Below, piece after piece: positions 55,862 to 64,000 of a stretch of DNA of 64,000 nt. How positions within the stretch are numbered: the stretch's first letter is position 1; every line of letters begins with the position of its first letter. The stretch covers positions 124,001-188,000 of the forward strand of contig CAVQME010000010.1 of NCBI GenBank assembly GCA_963713545.1. Direction: 5' to 3'. Source of the stretch: CAVPLM01 sp963713545. Lineage in GTDB: Bacteria; Actinomycetota; Thermoleophilia; RBG-16-64-13. A program made the position numbers and the translations under genes. The notes below the pieces were generated by a model. That model did not search any database. It had not been told where the DNA came from and saw only the letters and a list, made by a program, of their open reading frames with translations.

Positions 55862-56551
55862 TCAGCAGGCGGCCTGCGATGAGCCGCGGTAGAAGAGATC
55901 CGCCCTCACCACCGCGTGCACATAGAGCCCCGGGGTATGCACGCTCTCTGGGGCGATCTCGCCCGGGCTGTAGAGGTACTCCACCTCGGCTATCGTGAAC
56001 TCGGCGCAAGAGGCGCACTGCGGGTTGTAGTTGGCGGCCGTGCCCCGGTACCTGAGATTGCCCCAGGTATCGCCGTCGTGCGCGCGCACCAGGGCCACGT
56101 CGGCGTGGATGGCCTTCTCCAGCAAGTAGGTCTTCCCGTCGACCTCGATGTGCCGCTTGCCCACGTCCATCACGGTTCCCAACCCCGTGGGAGTGAGGAA
56201 ACCGCCCAGGCCGGCGCCGCCTGCCCGGAGCTGCTCGGCCAACGTACCCTGCGGGATGAGTTCCACTTCCAGGTCGCCGGCGTGGAAAGCTTTGACCACG
56301 TCCGGCGTGGTGCCGATGTGGCTGGCGACGATCTTGCGGACCTGACCCGCCTTCACCAACTCGACGATGCCCCTATCCCTGAACCCCGCCGTACAGGAGA
56401 TGATGGTCAGATCTTTCACCCCGGAGTCCTGCAGTCCGTGGATGAGCGTGAGCGGGTCACCCTGGTCGAGAAAGCCCCCGATGGCTACCGTCATTCCCGG
56501 TTCTATGCGGGAAATGGCCTCCTTGAGGCCCATGACCTTGTTCTTCGGCAT
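55862..56551 (-). CDS. AtoD-like CoA-transferase, alpha subunit (pair 2)
   Basis: 229 aa. Motifs: MTVAIGGFLDQGDPLTLI (CoA-binding glycine-rich loop), VELIPQGTLAEQLRAGGAG, FLTPTGLGTVMDVGK, LEKAIHADVALVRAHDGDTW and GTAANYNPQCA. The LTPTG and RAH forms resemble AtoD (acetate/acetoacetate type) more than SCOT. It starts 6 nt after the beta subunit of pair 1. Confidence 0.9.
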   Translation of the reverse strand: MPKNKVMGLKEAISRIEPGMTVAIGGFLDQGDPLTLIHGLQDSGVKDLTIISCTAGFRDRGIVELVKAGQVRKIVASHIGTTPDVVKAFHAGDLEVELIPQGTLAEQLRAGGAGLGGFLTPTGLGTVMDVGKRHIEVDGKTYLLEKAIHADVALVRAHDGDTWGNLRYRGTAANYNPQCASCAEFTIAEVEYLYSPGEIAPESVHTPGLYVHAVVRADLFYRGSSQAAC

Positions 56552-56557
56552 CGATGA

Positions 56558-57214
56558 CTAGACCTCGATCGTTTTCAGGTCGGCGCTGACTATCAACCGC
56601 GGCTCGGTGACTTTCTGTACTTCTTCGGCAGTGAGGCCGGGGGCGACCTCTTTGAGCACGAGACCCTCGGGCTTGACCTCGATGACTGCCATGTCAGAGA
56701 CGACGAGGTTGACGCACTTGGTTCCGGTCAAAGGCAGAGAACACTCCTTGAGTATCTTGGGCGTGCCGTCTTTCGTGCAATGGTCCATCATGATGATCAC
56801 GTGCTTCGCACCTTTGACGATGTCGCCTGCTCCGCCCATCCCCTTGATCATCTTTCCGGGGATCATCCAGTTCGCCAGGTCTCCCTTCTCGGAGACCTCC
56901 ATAGCCCCGAGAACTGTGGCGTCCAAGTGCCCTCCGCGGACCATCGCGAACGAGTCGGCATTGGAGAAGTAGCTTGCGCCGGGCAGCTCGGTGATGGTCT
57001 CTTTGCCGGCGTTGATGAGGTCGGGGTCTTCCTCGCCCTCGTAGGGATACGGGCCTGCGCCCAGGATGCCGTTCTCGGAGTGAAGGAAGATATCCTTGCC
57101 CTCCGGCAGATAGTTGCTGACCAGAGTGGGCATGCCGATCCCGAGGTTGATGTAGTAGCCATCCTCGAATTCGGCCGCTACCCTCTTTGCCTGCTGCTCC
57201 CGAGTAAGTGCCAT
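56558..57214 (-). CDS. 3-oxoacid CoA-transferase, beta subunit (pair 1)
   Basis: 218 aa from the ATG at 57214 (AGGAGG 5 nt upstream). The catalytic Glu is in IFLHSENGILGAGPYP. Other motifs: NLGIGMPTLVSNYLPEGK, NADSFAMVRGGHLDATVLG and GKMIKGMGGAGDIVKGAKHV. This matches ScoB/PcaJ. Only about 45-50% of the positions look alike by eye to the beta subunit of pair 2, so the two pairs are old paralogues, not a recent duplication. Confidence 0.92.
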   Translation of the reverse strand: MALTREQQAKRVAAEFEDGYYINLGIGMPTLVSNYLPEGKDIFLHSENGILGAGPYPYEGEEDPDLINAGKETITELPGASYFSNADSFAMVRGGHLDATVLGAMEVSEKGDLANWMIPGKMIKGMGGAGDIVKGAKHVIIMMDHCTKDGTPKILKECSLPLTGTKCVNLVVSDMAVIEVKPEGLVLKEVAPGLTAEEVQKVTEPRLIVSADLKTIEV

Positions 57215-57249
57215 TGTCGCCTCCTGAAAAGACTGATTCGGCCGGGTTA

Positions 57250-57954
57250 CTAAGCCTGCGGCTTGGGCCGGAGTGTGCGCCGTTCGATCCACTTCTCATA
57301 GAACTCGCCCTGCACTACACGGTCGACGTAGATACCGGGAGTGTGAACGAGGTCAGGTTCGAGCTCGCCTACTTCGACCAGGTGCTCCACCTCGGCGATA
57401 GTCACCATGCCGGCAGTGGCGCACAGCGGATTGAAGTTGCGCGCGGTCTTACGGTAGACGAGGTTGCCCAGCCGATCGCCTTTCCAGGCGTTGACGATGG
57501 CGAAGTCGGCGCGAATCCCTCTCTCCATAACGTATTCCCGTTCGTCGAAGACCCGGACTTCCTTACCCTCGGCCAGCATGGTCCCAACCGCGGTCGGCGT
57601 GTAGAAGGCGGGGATGCCGGCGCCCCCGCACCGTATCCGTTCGGCCAGAGTTCCCTGCGGCACGAGTTCCACCTCGAGCTCACCGCTCAGGAACTGCCGC
57701 TCGAAGTTCTTGTTCTCGCCCACGTAGCTCGAGACCATCTTCTGCACTTGGCCTGACTGGAGCAGGATCCCCAAGCCGTACTCGTCGGTACCGCAGTTGT
57801 TGCTGATGATGGTGAGGTTCTTGACGCCCTTCTTGTGGAGGGCGCGGATGAGGTTCTCCGGGTTTCCACACAGGCCGAATCCACCGCTTAGTATCGACGC
57901 CCCATCCTCTATGTCGAAGATGGCCGCCTCCGCACTCGGGAACACTTTGTTCAT
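57250..57954 (-). CDS. 3-oxoacid CoA-transferase, alpha subunit (pair 1)
   Basis: 234 aa from the ATG at 57954 (GGAGG 9 nt upstream). SCOT-type alpha: ASILSGGFGLCGNPENLIRA, NNCGTDEYGLGILL, VSSYVGENKNFERQFLSGE, LVPQGTLAERIRCGGAGIPA, FYTPTAVGT. With the beta subunit it moves CoA between succinyl- or acetyl-CoA and a 3-oxoacid. First gene of the four-gene CoA-transferase run; a TATAAA box (57991-57996, minus strand) could be its -10. Confidence 0.93.
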   Translation of the reverse strand: MNKVFPSAEAAIFDIEDGASILSGGFGLCGNPENLIRALHKKGVKNLTIISNNCGTDEYGLGILLQSGQVQKMVSSYVGENKNFERQFLSGELEVELVPQGTLAERIRCGGAGIPAFYTPTAVGTMLAEGKEVRVFDEREYVMERGIRADFAIVNAWKGDRLGNLVYRKTARNFNPLCATAGMVTIAEVEHLVEVGELEPDLVHTPGIYVDRVVQGEFYEKWIERRTLRPKPQA

Positions 57955-58034
57955 GGTCCGCCGCCTCCAGGCACCGTTGACATCTTGGCATTTATAGCAC
58001 ACGGGGGCGGGCGAGCACGGCGGGTGTGTCCCAG

Positions 58035-58048
58035 CGGTTCGCGAACCG
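58035..58048. promoter_or_regulatory. 14-bp perfect palindrome between divergent CoA-ester genes
   Basis: CGGTTCGCGAACCG lies between the CoA-transferase run (minus) and the hydroxyacyl-CoA dehydratase genes (plus). It could be an operator controlling both directions. No regulator gene is adjacent. Confidence 0.35.
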
Positions 58049-58180
58049 GCTCGCAGCAACGCTGCGGGGCCCCCAGGCCCCCCTATCAGACACCGCACCC
58101 CGGGGAGCGGCGAAGCGCAGCCCCTTCAGCCAGGCCTTGCAATAGTCGCCTCTGAGCCATAACCTTTCGGAGATCTGCCG

Positions 58181-59320
58181 ATGCCATACTGCTACTACAC
58201 CTGCAACCTCGTTCCGTCCGCGTTCCTCTCCCGCTCGGGCTACGAGCCGAAGTGGTTCGGAGCCGTGGCTTTGGACGCGGAACTGTCCGGTCGCTACGAC
58301 TCCCCCAACGTGCATCCGATGACCTGCCCCTTTGTGACCAGACTTGTTACGGCTGCTGAAAAACTGCTTGCGGACGGCTCGCTCGACGACCGGGTAGTGG
58401 TTCCCGGGGGTTGCGACGCGATGCGCCGGGCAGGCGATCTGCTGGCGTCACAGTATCCGGATCAGGTCCGCACCTTTCGCCTGCCCCGCTTCTCGGATGA
58501 TGGAGCCCTGCTCGACCTGGCACAGGAGCTGGAAACACTCGCTCAGTGGCTCGACGCTCCCCGTGGATCTGGAGTCGAGCCGGCGCCGCCAGCTGTCAGG
58601 AAGGCCGCGGCGGGAACGCCGGAAGACGGCGGCGCGTCTCGAGACCGGCGGCGGGGGTTCGACCTGCCCTCGGCGCCTCGGCCCGGGGGTGTGTTCGTCG
58701 TCGGCGGGCCCATGAGCGACGACTCTCTTCTCAGGCTCGTCCAGAGGCTGGGCTCGTGGGTCTCGGGCGTGGAGTCGTGCACTGCGCCGGTTCGCTGGCA
58801 GGCGCTCGATGGGGAGCTCGTTGGCGGCGGCGAGCGCGGTCGCGCGGCCGAAGAGGGTGGCAACTGGGAGCCGGGCGGCGCGACGTTCGAAGACACGGCC
58901 CGGCTCATCCTCGAGGCGGGCGTCTGTCCCCGTCGTTCCTCGGTCGATCGGCGCGCCTACCTGGCCGAACGCCTGAGCGTCGCCCGCCCCTCCTCGGTGC
59001 TGTACGCCCGTCAGAGCTTCTGCGACCCCGGCGCCTACGACGCGCTCCTGGTGGCCGAGCTGGCCGCGGAGCAGGGCCTGCCGTTCCTGGAAGTGGAGGT
59101 CGGTTTCCCGCTTGAGATCAGCGGCCCGCTCCGCACCCGCGTCGAGGCCTTCCTGGAGGCACAGTTGCTGGACGACGACCTCCTCGGCGATCTGGACTAC
59201 CTCGGCGACGACCCACTGAACGGCGATCTGCAGGATGACCTGCGTGATGATTTCGGCGACCCGGCCGACGAGGATGTCGGGGACGACCTGGGCGACACTC
59301 TTGCGAAAGAGGAGGGCTAG
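58181..59320 (+). CDS. 2-hydroxyacyl-CoA dehydratase family subunit with acidic tail
   Basis: 379 aa, ATG at 58181 with GGAG 8 nt upstream. Features of the HgdB/FldC-like D component: PYCYYTCNLVPSAFL, VHPMTCPFV, VVVPGGCDAMRRAGDLL, a central Gly/Ala/Arg-rich linker, GGVFVVGGPMSDDSLL, and LYARQSFCDPGAYDALL. Conserved cysteines would bind a 4Fe-4S cluster. The last ~50 residues are strikingly acidic (LDDDLLGDLDYLGDDPLNGD) and not usual for the family. The partner subunit starts 6 nt downstream. The ATP-dependent activator (HgdC type) is not in the window. Confidence 0.82.
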   Translation: MPYCYYTCNLVPSAFLSRSGYEPKWFGAVALDAELSGRYDSPNVHPMTCPFVTRLVTAAEKLLADGSLDDRVVVPGGCDAMRRAGDLLASQYPDQVRTFRLPRFSDDGALLDLAQELETLAQWLDAPRGSGVEPAPPAVRKAAAGTPEDGGASRDRRRGFDLPSAPRPGGVFVVGGPMSDDSLLRLVQRLGSWVSGVESCTAPVRWQALDGELVGGGERGRAAEEGGNWEPGGATFEDTARLILEAGVCPRRSSVDRRAYLAERLSVARPSSVLYARQSFCDPGAYDALLVAELAAEQGLPFLEVEVGFPLEISGPLRTRVEAFLEAQLLDDDLLGDLDYLGDDPLNGDLQDDLRDDFGDPADEDVGDDLGDTLAKEEG

Positions 59321-59326
59321 GTATCC

Positions 59327-60568
59327 ATGCCCGGCATGGCCGACGTGACCGGCGATTCCCTCAGCGCCTCACTGGTTCGCACAGCGTTCCTCGCCCAGAC
59401 CCGGTGGAAGGCGCTCAAGAACCCCACCGCCCGCCGCTACATGGAGCTGCACGCGCTGAGCGCCTCCCTGGAGCTTTTCAAGCCCGGAGCCATCGTGCCG
59501 TGGGTGTCGTACTTGTTCCCCACAGAACTCCTGAGTTCGTACGGGATCACCCCGATGATCCCCGAGATCGGCTCCGCTACCCTGACCGGCAGCGACCTGC
59601 GCGACGCGGTAGAGGCCGCGGCAGCCCGTATGCCGCTGGCTCGCGACGTCTGCAGCTACCACCGCATCGCTCTCGCCGCGCTCGAGAACGATATGCTGCC
59701 CGCTCCCACGATGTGCCTGGGCACCACCCCCCTCTGCCTCGGCAAGGAGTGCCTCCTGGAGATGCTGGCCACTCGCCACGACGTGCCGTTTCGGGAGATC
59801 AGGGTCCCGCTTCCCCCGGACGAGGGTGAGGCCTCTCCCGAAGTGGTGGCCGACGTGGCCGAGCAGATGCGCGTGCTCCACGATGACATCGGCCGCTGGA
59901 CCGGCCGCAGGCCGAACCTCAGGAAGGCCGTGGGGCTCTCCAACCGAGCGTCGGCTGCCTGGGGTCACATCATGGAAGAGCGGCTCGCACGGCGCCTGGA
60001 GATGAACGGCCGCCGGACGTTCGCCACTGTCTTCCTCGGTCAACTCCTCTGGGGCACCGAGGCGGGCGCCAAGGATTTCGAGAGGTTGCTGACCGAGCGA
60101 GGCCGGCGCGACCTCATGGCCCCGGTGCTTGATGGCGGCCGCCAGCTCAAACGCCTCCTCTGGCTCCACACCGTCCCTCATCACGACAGCGCCCTCTTCG
60201 AGCTCATGGAGAAGCGCGGCGCCGTGGTCATCTTCGAGGAAATGGGGCAGATGCACCTGGAGACCGTCGATCTCGACGACCCCTTCCCCGGGCTGGCTCG
60301 ACGCCTCACCGACAACACCCTCTGGGGCACCTCCGCCCGACGGGCACGGCTCAATGTGGCGCTGGCCAAGCACCTCGGGGTCGATGGAGCCGTGCACTTC
60401 AACCACTGGGGGTGCCGCCATGGTCTCGGCTCGGCGCCGGTCGTCCGGGCCGCTTTCGTGGAGGCGGGTATCCCGTTCCTGGCCATAGACGGCGACGCCC
60501 TGGCCCGGGGCGGGCCGACCCAGGAGAAGTCCATCCAGGCTATGGAGAGCTTCCTGGAGCTACTCTGA
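59327..60568 (+). CDS. 2-hydroxyacyl-CoA dehydratase family subunit
   Basis: 413 aa, 6 nt after the partner gene. Family motifs: VPWVSYLFPTELLSSYGITP, CSYHRIALAALENDMLPAP, MCLGTTPLC and, near the end, FNHWGCRHGLGSAPVVRAAF and GIPFLAIDGDAL. Together the two subunits would reversibly remove water from an (R)-2-hydroxyacyl-CoA by a ketyl-radical route, as in glutamate, phenylalanine or lactate fermentation. The neighbouring CoA-transferases could supply the CoA ester. The substrate is not evident; some homologues act instead as BzdN/BcrC-like benzoyl-CoA reductase subunits. Confidence 0.85.
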   Translation: MPGMADVTGDSLSASLVRTAFLAQTRWKALKNPTARRYMELHALSASLELFKPGAIVPWVSYLFPTELLSSYGITPMIPEIGSATLTGSDLRDAVEAAAARMPLARDVCSYHRIALAALENDMLPAPTMCLGTTPLCLGKECLLEMLATRHDVPFREIRVPLPPDEGEASPEVVADVAEQMRVLHDDIGRWTGRRPNLRKAVGLSNRASAAWGHIMEERLARRLEMNGRRTFATVFLGQLLWGTEAGAKDFERLLTERGRRDLMAPVLDGGRQLKRLLWLHTVPHHDSALFELMEKRGAVVIFEEMGQMHLETVDLDDPFPGLARRLTDNTLWGTSARRARLNVALAKHLGVDGAVHFNHWGCRHGLGSAPVVRAAFVEAGIPFLAIDGDALARGGPTQEKSIQAMESFLELL

Positions 60569-60662
60569 GATGGTCGCAACCGTGATCGCAAGAGTGCGCG
60601 GGCCGATCCACCCTCGACCCCAGCGCCGAGAGAGCGCGGGCAAGACGAGGCGGGTCTAAGCC

Positions 60663-61691
60663 ATGCCTGCCAAGTCCTACGAGGCCATCATCGTCGGAGC
60701 CGGGGCGGCTGGGTGCGCGGCGGCGCTCAGTCTGCCCGCCGGGACACGCGCGCTGCTGGTGGACCGTGCCCGTCCTGGCTCTGCCCGGTGTTGCGGGGGA
60801 CTGCTTACGTCCGACGCCCAGGCGGCTCTCGCATCCCTCGGCCTGAAGCTCCCACACGACGTGTGCGTGCAGCCCGAACCGAGGCTGGTTCGCGTCCACG
60901 ACCTGGACAGCGGCCGGGAGCAATCCTATCGCCGCAATTACGTCAACGTGGACCGGTCGCGCTTCGATGCCTGGTTGCTCGATCTGGCAAAGGAGCGCGT
61001 CGAGGTGGTCCACCGGATGAGTTTTGTCGGGGCCGGCCCTAACGGGGTCTCGTTGAGGCTCGGAAATCAAACCGAGACAGTTCGCACGGACCTTCTCATC
61101 GGAGCCGATGGTGCAAACTCCAAGGTCAGGCGGGAGTGCTTCGCCGAATACCCTGGCCCCTCAACGATGCTTGCCCTGCAGGCTCGCTTCGCCTGCACAG
61201 AGCCGCTCCAGGCCCACGAGGTCGTGTTCGCCCGCACCCTGACCGACTTCTACGCCTGGGCTATTCCCAAAGCCGGGACCGTACTCGTCGGCTCTGCGTT
61301 CGAACTGAAGGACGGCGCCAACCAGCGGTTTGAGCAGATCCTTGCCTGGTATCGGGAGACGCTTGGGCTGGGCGAGGAGGTCATGGAACGCTCGGCACGA
61401 CTCTTGTCCCGACCCCGGGCGCGTTCGGACTTATTCCCAGGAATGGTCGACGTGTTGCTCGCGGGAGAAGCCGCGGGGCTCGTGAGCCCTTCGAGCGGCG
61501 AGGGCATCTCTTTTGCCCTGCTGAGCGGCGCGGCGGCGGGACGAGCCGCCGCGACCAGAACGCCGGACAGTGCTTACGAAAAGGTCTTTGAGCGCCTTTC
61601 GCGGAGAGTGATGGCCAAGACCCTCAAGTCAACGGTCATATACTCTCCCCGCCTGCGCCGCTGGGCTCTTCGCTTACCATGGTGCCCGTAG
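60663..61691 (+). CDS. Geranylgeranyl-reductase-like FAD oxidoreductase
   Basis: 342 aa. FAD motifs: EAIIVGAGAAGCAAALSLP (Rossmann), LLIGADGANSKVRRE, and VDVLLAGEAAGLVSPSSGEG (second FAD motif in the form seen in GG reductases). The Cys in RCCGGLLTSDAQ occupies the spot of the conserved KxCGG motif. It could reduce isoprenoid chains or menaquinone tails, or act as a general flavin hydroxylase relative. ATG at 60663. Confidence 0.85.
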   Translation: MPAKSYEAIIVGAGAAGCAAALSLPAGTRALLVDRARPGSARCCGGLLTSDAQAALASLGLKLPHDVCVQPEPRLVRVHDLDSGREQSYRRNYVNVDRSRFDAWLLDLAKERVEVVHRMSFVGAGPNGVSLRLGNQTETVRTDLLIGADGANSKVRRECFAEYPGPSTMLALQARFACTEPLQAHEVVFARTLTDFYAWAIPKAGTVLVGSAFELKDGANQRFEQILAWYRETLGLGEEVMERSARLLSRPRARSDLFPGMVDVLLAGEAAGLVSPSSGEGISFALLSGAAAGRAAATRTPDSAYEKVFERLSRRVMAKTLKSTVIYSPRLRRWALRLPWCP

Positions 61692-61895
61692 GCGCCCGTT
61701 CGAGAACGTAGCCATCGGCCCGCGAGCACCGGCGCCGCGTGAACCGTTGGAGACTTACAACTCCTCGAACTCTTCCCGCGGACTCACCATCCGCTATGCG
61801 CAGTCTGGAGAACGGCCTGGTTGCCACACGCGGGCGAGTGGTACTGTCAGTCGATGCACACTTGTGGTCACCGATCTTCCTCGGGGGGAAAGAAA

Positions 61896-63521
61896 ATGAA
61901 GACTCGTCGCTGGCTCGGACTTGCCGTCCCGTGTGCGCTAGCCCTTCTGCTCCTGGCCGGCCCAGCCGCGGCGGCAACGCCCTTCCCAGATGTGCCCTCG
62001 GACCACCCCTACTATCAGGCCATCACCGGCATGGCCGACCGTAGCATCATCGGCGGCTACGGGAACGGCAACTTCGGACCCTCGGACCTGGTGCTTCGCC
62101 AGCAGTTCGCAAAGATGATCGTCCTCACAATGGGACTCACCGTCACGGGCTCTGAGGCATGCCCATTCACCGACGTCGCCACCCAGTTGGGCAACGACCC
62201 GTTCTATCCCTCCAAGTACGTAGCGGTATGCGCGGCCAACAAGATCACCATGGGCAAGACCGCAACCACCTTTGATCCCAACAACCACATCACTCGGGCG
62301 CAGGTCCTCACCATGATCGTCCGCGCCGCCGACCAACTGGCGCCGGGTACTCTGCAGCCTATCCCCAGCGCCGACTGGACCGGCGAGCTTCCCTCCTACA
62401 ACGACCCCACACACGGCGCCAATATCAAGAAGGCCGAATACAACGGGCTCCTCGCCGGCATCATCGGTCCCACAGGGAACCTCTCCTACTGGCACACCGT
62501 GGAGGACGCCACCCGGGGAGAGGTCGCCCAGATTCTCTGGAACCTGATCGTTCTCATGGAGCCGCAAGCCACCTGGACAGATCTCGCTCCCGCCAACTCC
62601 CCGCTTGCGCGAGGGGGACACGCCCTGGTCTATCTTCCAGGGCCGGACAAGATCATGATGTTCGCGGGAGTCGCCCAGACATCTCCAGGCAGCATCGCCT
62701 TCAGTAGCCAGTGCATGGCGTATGATCCCGCTCTCAACCAATGGTCGACCCTGGGTACCGGCACCACGCCCTCGGGCCGGTATGGTCACGCCATGGTCTA
62801 CTGCCCTTCGACAGGGAAGGTGATCCTCTTCGGAGGGGGCACCGGCGACTATGTTAACGACACCTGGGCCTTTGATCCCGGAGCCGGCACCTGGACCGAG
62901 TTGCACCCCTCCGGTTCGCTCCCTCCCGCCCGCGCCTACGGCATGATGGTGTACGTTCCGAGCACCGGCAAGGTCATCCTCTTTGGCGGGGTCGGCACGA
63001 CGAGCCAGAATCAAGCCTACATGAACGACACCTGGGCCTATGACCCTGTTGCCAACACATGGACCGACCTGAACCCCTCGGGGCCGCCGCCGGCCCGCAG
63101 TGACGGGACCTTCGCCTATGACTCCGTCGGTGACAAGGCCATCCTGTTCGGCGGCAATGGCGGAGGCACTGTGAGGAACGACACGTGGTCCTATGACCCG
63201 GTGGCCAACTCCTGGACGAACCTCTCCCCCTCGGGATCGCTGCCCGCCGCCCGGCTGGGCGCGGCAAGTGCCTTCGATCCGGTGAACAGGCGAATAGTCG
63301 TGTTCGGGGGATATGCCGCCGGTGCGACTATGCGCGACGACACCTGGGCCTACAGCCCCTCCACCAATGCCTGGTCGGAGCTCAGCGCATCCAACCCCCC
63401 GGCCGCGCGCTACCACGGGGCCATGGTCTACGAACCGACCAGCGGCCGCATGATCCTGTATGGCGGGATTGGCGCCGACAACAACACCAGGCTAGGTGAC
63501 ACCTGGGCGTTCACGCCCTAG
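61896..63521 (+). CDS. SLH-anchored kelch-repeat surface protein
   Basis: 541 aa, ATG at 61896 with GGGGGG upstream. The signal peptide (LAVPCALALLLLAGPAAAA) precedes three SLH domains (FPDVPSDHPYYQAITGMADR, then GNFGPSDLVLRQQFAKMIVL and DPNNHITRAQVLTMI), to about residue 230. A kelch-type beta-propeller of about five blades follows, with the pattern GKVILFGG and NDTWAYDPxxNTW. SLH places it on the wall polymer and kelch domains commonly bind carbohydrate or protein. The only SLH gene here on the plus strand. The 204 nt upstream show no clear promoter. Confidence 0.88.
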   Translation: MKTRRWLGLAVPCALALLLLAGPAAAATPFPDVPSDHPYYQAITGMADRSIIGGYGNGNFGPSDLVLRQQFAKMIVLTMGLTVTGSEACPFTDVATQLGNDPFYPSKYVAVCAANKITMGKTATTFDPNNHITRAQVLTMIVRAADQLAPGTLQPIPSADWTGELPSYNDPTHGANIKKAEYNGLLAGIIGPTGNLSYWHTVEDATRGEVAQILWNLIVLMEPQATWTDLAPANSPLARGGHALVYLPGPDKIMMFAGVAQTSPGSIAFSSQCMAYDPALNQWSTLGTGTTPSGRYGHAMVYCPSTGKVILFGGGTGDYVNDTWAFDPGAGTWTELHPSGSLPPARAYGMMVYVPSTGKVILFGGVGTTSQNQAYMNDTWAYDPVANTWTDLNPSGPPPARSDGTFAYDSVGDKAILFGGNGGGTVRNDTWSYDPVANSWTNLSPSGSLPAARLGAASAFDPVNRRIVVFGGYAAGATMRDDTWAYSPSTNAWSELSASNPPAARYHGAMVYEPTSGRMILYGGIGADNNTRLGDTWAFTP

Positions 63522-63555
63522 GCGGGAGCGACGGAGTGTAGTCTCGACAGGTCCC

Positions 63556-63585
63556 GGTGCGCCGCCCGACCCCGGGCGGCGCACC
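63556..63585 (+). terminator. Probable terminator after the SLH-kelch gene
   Basis: Perfect 13-bp hairpin GGTGCGCCGCCCG with a 4-nt ACCC loop, 34 nt after the stop at 63521. The following bases (TATCTCTC) are weakly T-rich. Confidence 0.6.
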
Positions 63586-63682
63586 TATCTCTCGGGCGAC
63601 AGGAATAGGGAAAACGTGCAAGAATTCATCCCAAGAAACGAATCCTGGTGCCGCTGTTCTGGGGAAGGAGCACCGAATACAC

Positions 63683-64000
63683 ATGACTGAGACCGAGCGT
63701 ACCCTGGCCGTCTTCATCGACTTCGAGAACCTGGCCATCGGTTTCAAGCACCGGCGTGGCGAGTTCGACATCCACAAGATCCTCGAGCGCCTGGTGGAGA
63801 AAGGCAAGGTCATCGTCAAGAAGGCCTACGCCGATTGGGGAGAGTACAAGCAGTACACCAAACCCCTTCATGAGAACGCCATCGAGCTGATCGAGATCCC
63901 GCGGCGCTCCATGACCGGCAAGAATTCCGCCGACATACGCCTGGCCGTGGACGCCATGGACCTCGCTTGGTCCAAGGAGCACATCGACACGTTTGTCATC
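63683..64000 (+). CDS. NYN-domain protein, N-terminal part (cut by window end)
   Basis: First 106 codons only. TLAVFIDFENLAIG holds the first catalytic Asp of the NYN (LabA/DUF88) nuclease fold, and GKNSADIRLAVDAMDLAW the following acidic residues. NYN proteins are PIN-related Mg-dependent RNases. The ATG at 63683 has GGAAGGAG about 12 nt upstream. Confidence 0.85.
   Translation, partial: MTETERTLAVFIDFENLAIGFKHRRGEFDIHKILERLVEKGKVIVKKAYADWGEYKQYTKPLHENAIELIEIPRRSMTGKNSADIRLAVDAMDLAWSKEHIDTFVI

Noticed and set aside
57955..58180. tRNA-like hairpins in the divergent spacer (GGTTCGCGAACC)
   Set aside because: It resembles a T-arm but no acceptor, D-arm or anticodon arm can be built around it; treated as a DNA palindrome.
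58181..60568. Benzoyl-CoA reductase assignment for the two dehydratase-family subunits
   Set aside because: Possible by homology but no motif decides it; no aromatic degradation genes are nearby, so the broader family name is kept.

Overview
The window is GC-rich, densely coded and dominated by long minus-strand blocks. The gene set is mixed: S-layer homology (SLH) proteins, Gram-positive-type signal peptides with no porins, tungsten aldehyde:ferredoxin oxidoreductase, 2-hydroxyacyl-CoA dehydratase subunits, acetoacetate-type CoA-transferases, split LigD-type DNA-repair domains, and a leucine-codon attenuator in front of leuA of the kind known from Actinobacteria. I infer an anaerobic or facultative, high-GC, single-membrane bacterium, most likely a deep-branching Actinomycetota relative. 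There is no rRNA in view to confirm this.

Layout. 0-24 kb: a surface-protein island on the minus strand. It holds two secreted metallophosphoesterase/repeat proteins, a cadherin-repeat protein, a CAP-domain protein, GDP-fucose synthesis genes (gmd, fcl), a ~1,516-aa SLH protein with cadherin-like and InlB-type repeats, and an SLH-glucosaminidase. Three of these genes share one promoter architecture (TTGTNN, 17 nt, TAGACT, with inverted CTAYCC/GGRTAG sites upstream). Three share a C-terminal ~100-aa module that may be the anchor. 24-31 kb: HAD phosphatase, MFS transporter, MscS channel, LigD phosphoesterase and polymerase domains as separate genes, an epimerase and a ThiF/MoeB-like enzyme. 31-37 kb: a CsoR/CstR-like operator, a PIN toxin-antitoxin pair, and a cysteine/sulfur module (cysK, metY, Rrf2 regulator, divergent cysE). 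37-46 kb: HAD-IIA phosphatase, DUF362 iron-sulfur protein, flavin reductase, fused pabB-pabC, methyltransferase, a ferredoxin plus aldehyde ferredoxin oxidoreductase, META-domain lipoprotein, YihY-like membrane protein. 46-51 kb: leuA and acnA as an overlapping pair behind a leucine leader peptide. 51-64 kb: DUF3795 protein, nitrilase and dipeptidase, transglutaminase-like protein, two CoA-transferase pairs, two divergent hydroxyacyl-CoA dehydratase subunits, a geranylgeranyl-reductase-like flavoprotein, an SLH-kelch protein, and the start of an NYN-domain gene.

How the parts fit. The left third builds and decorates the cell surface; fucose precursors made by gmd/fcl are plausible substrates for S-layer or repeat-protein glycosylation. 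The right half suggests amino-acid or organic-acid fermentation through CoA esters, with ferredoxin-linked aldehyde oxidation. The cysteine module looks autoregulated by its own Rrf2 protein.

Caveat. At least eleven small indels break clear reading frames, including in leuA, acnA and the aldehyde oxidoreductase. They are mostly single-base changes, several in homopolymers or repeats, so I treat them as probable sequence errors and annotate the full-length genes across them.
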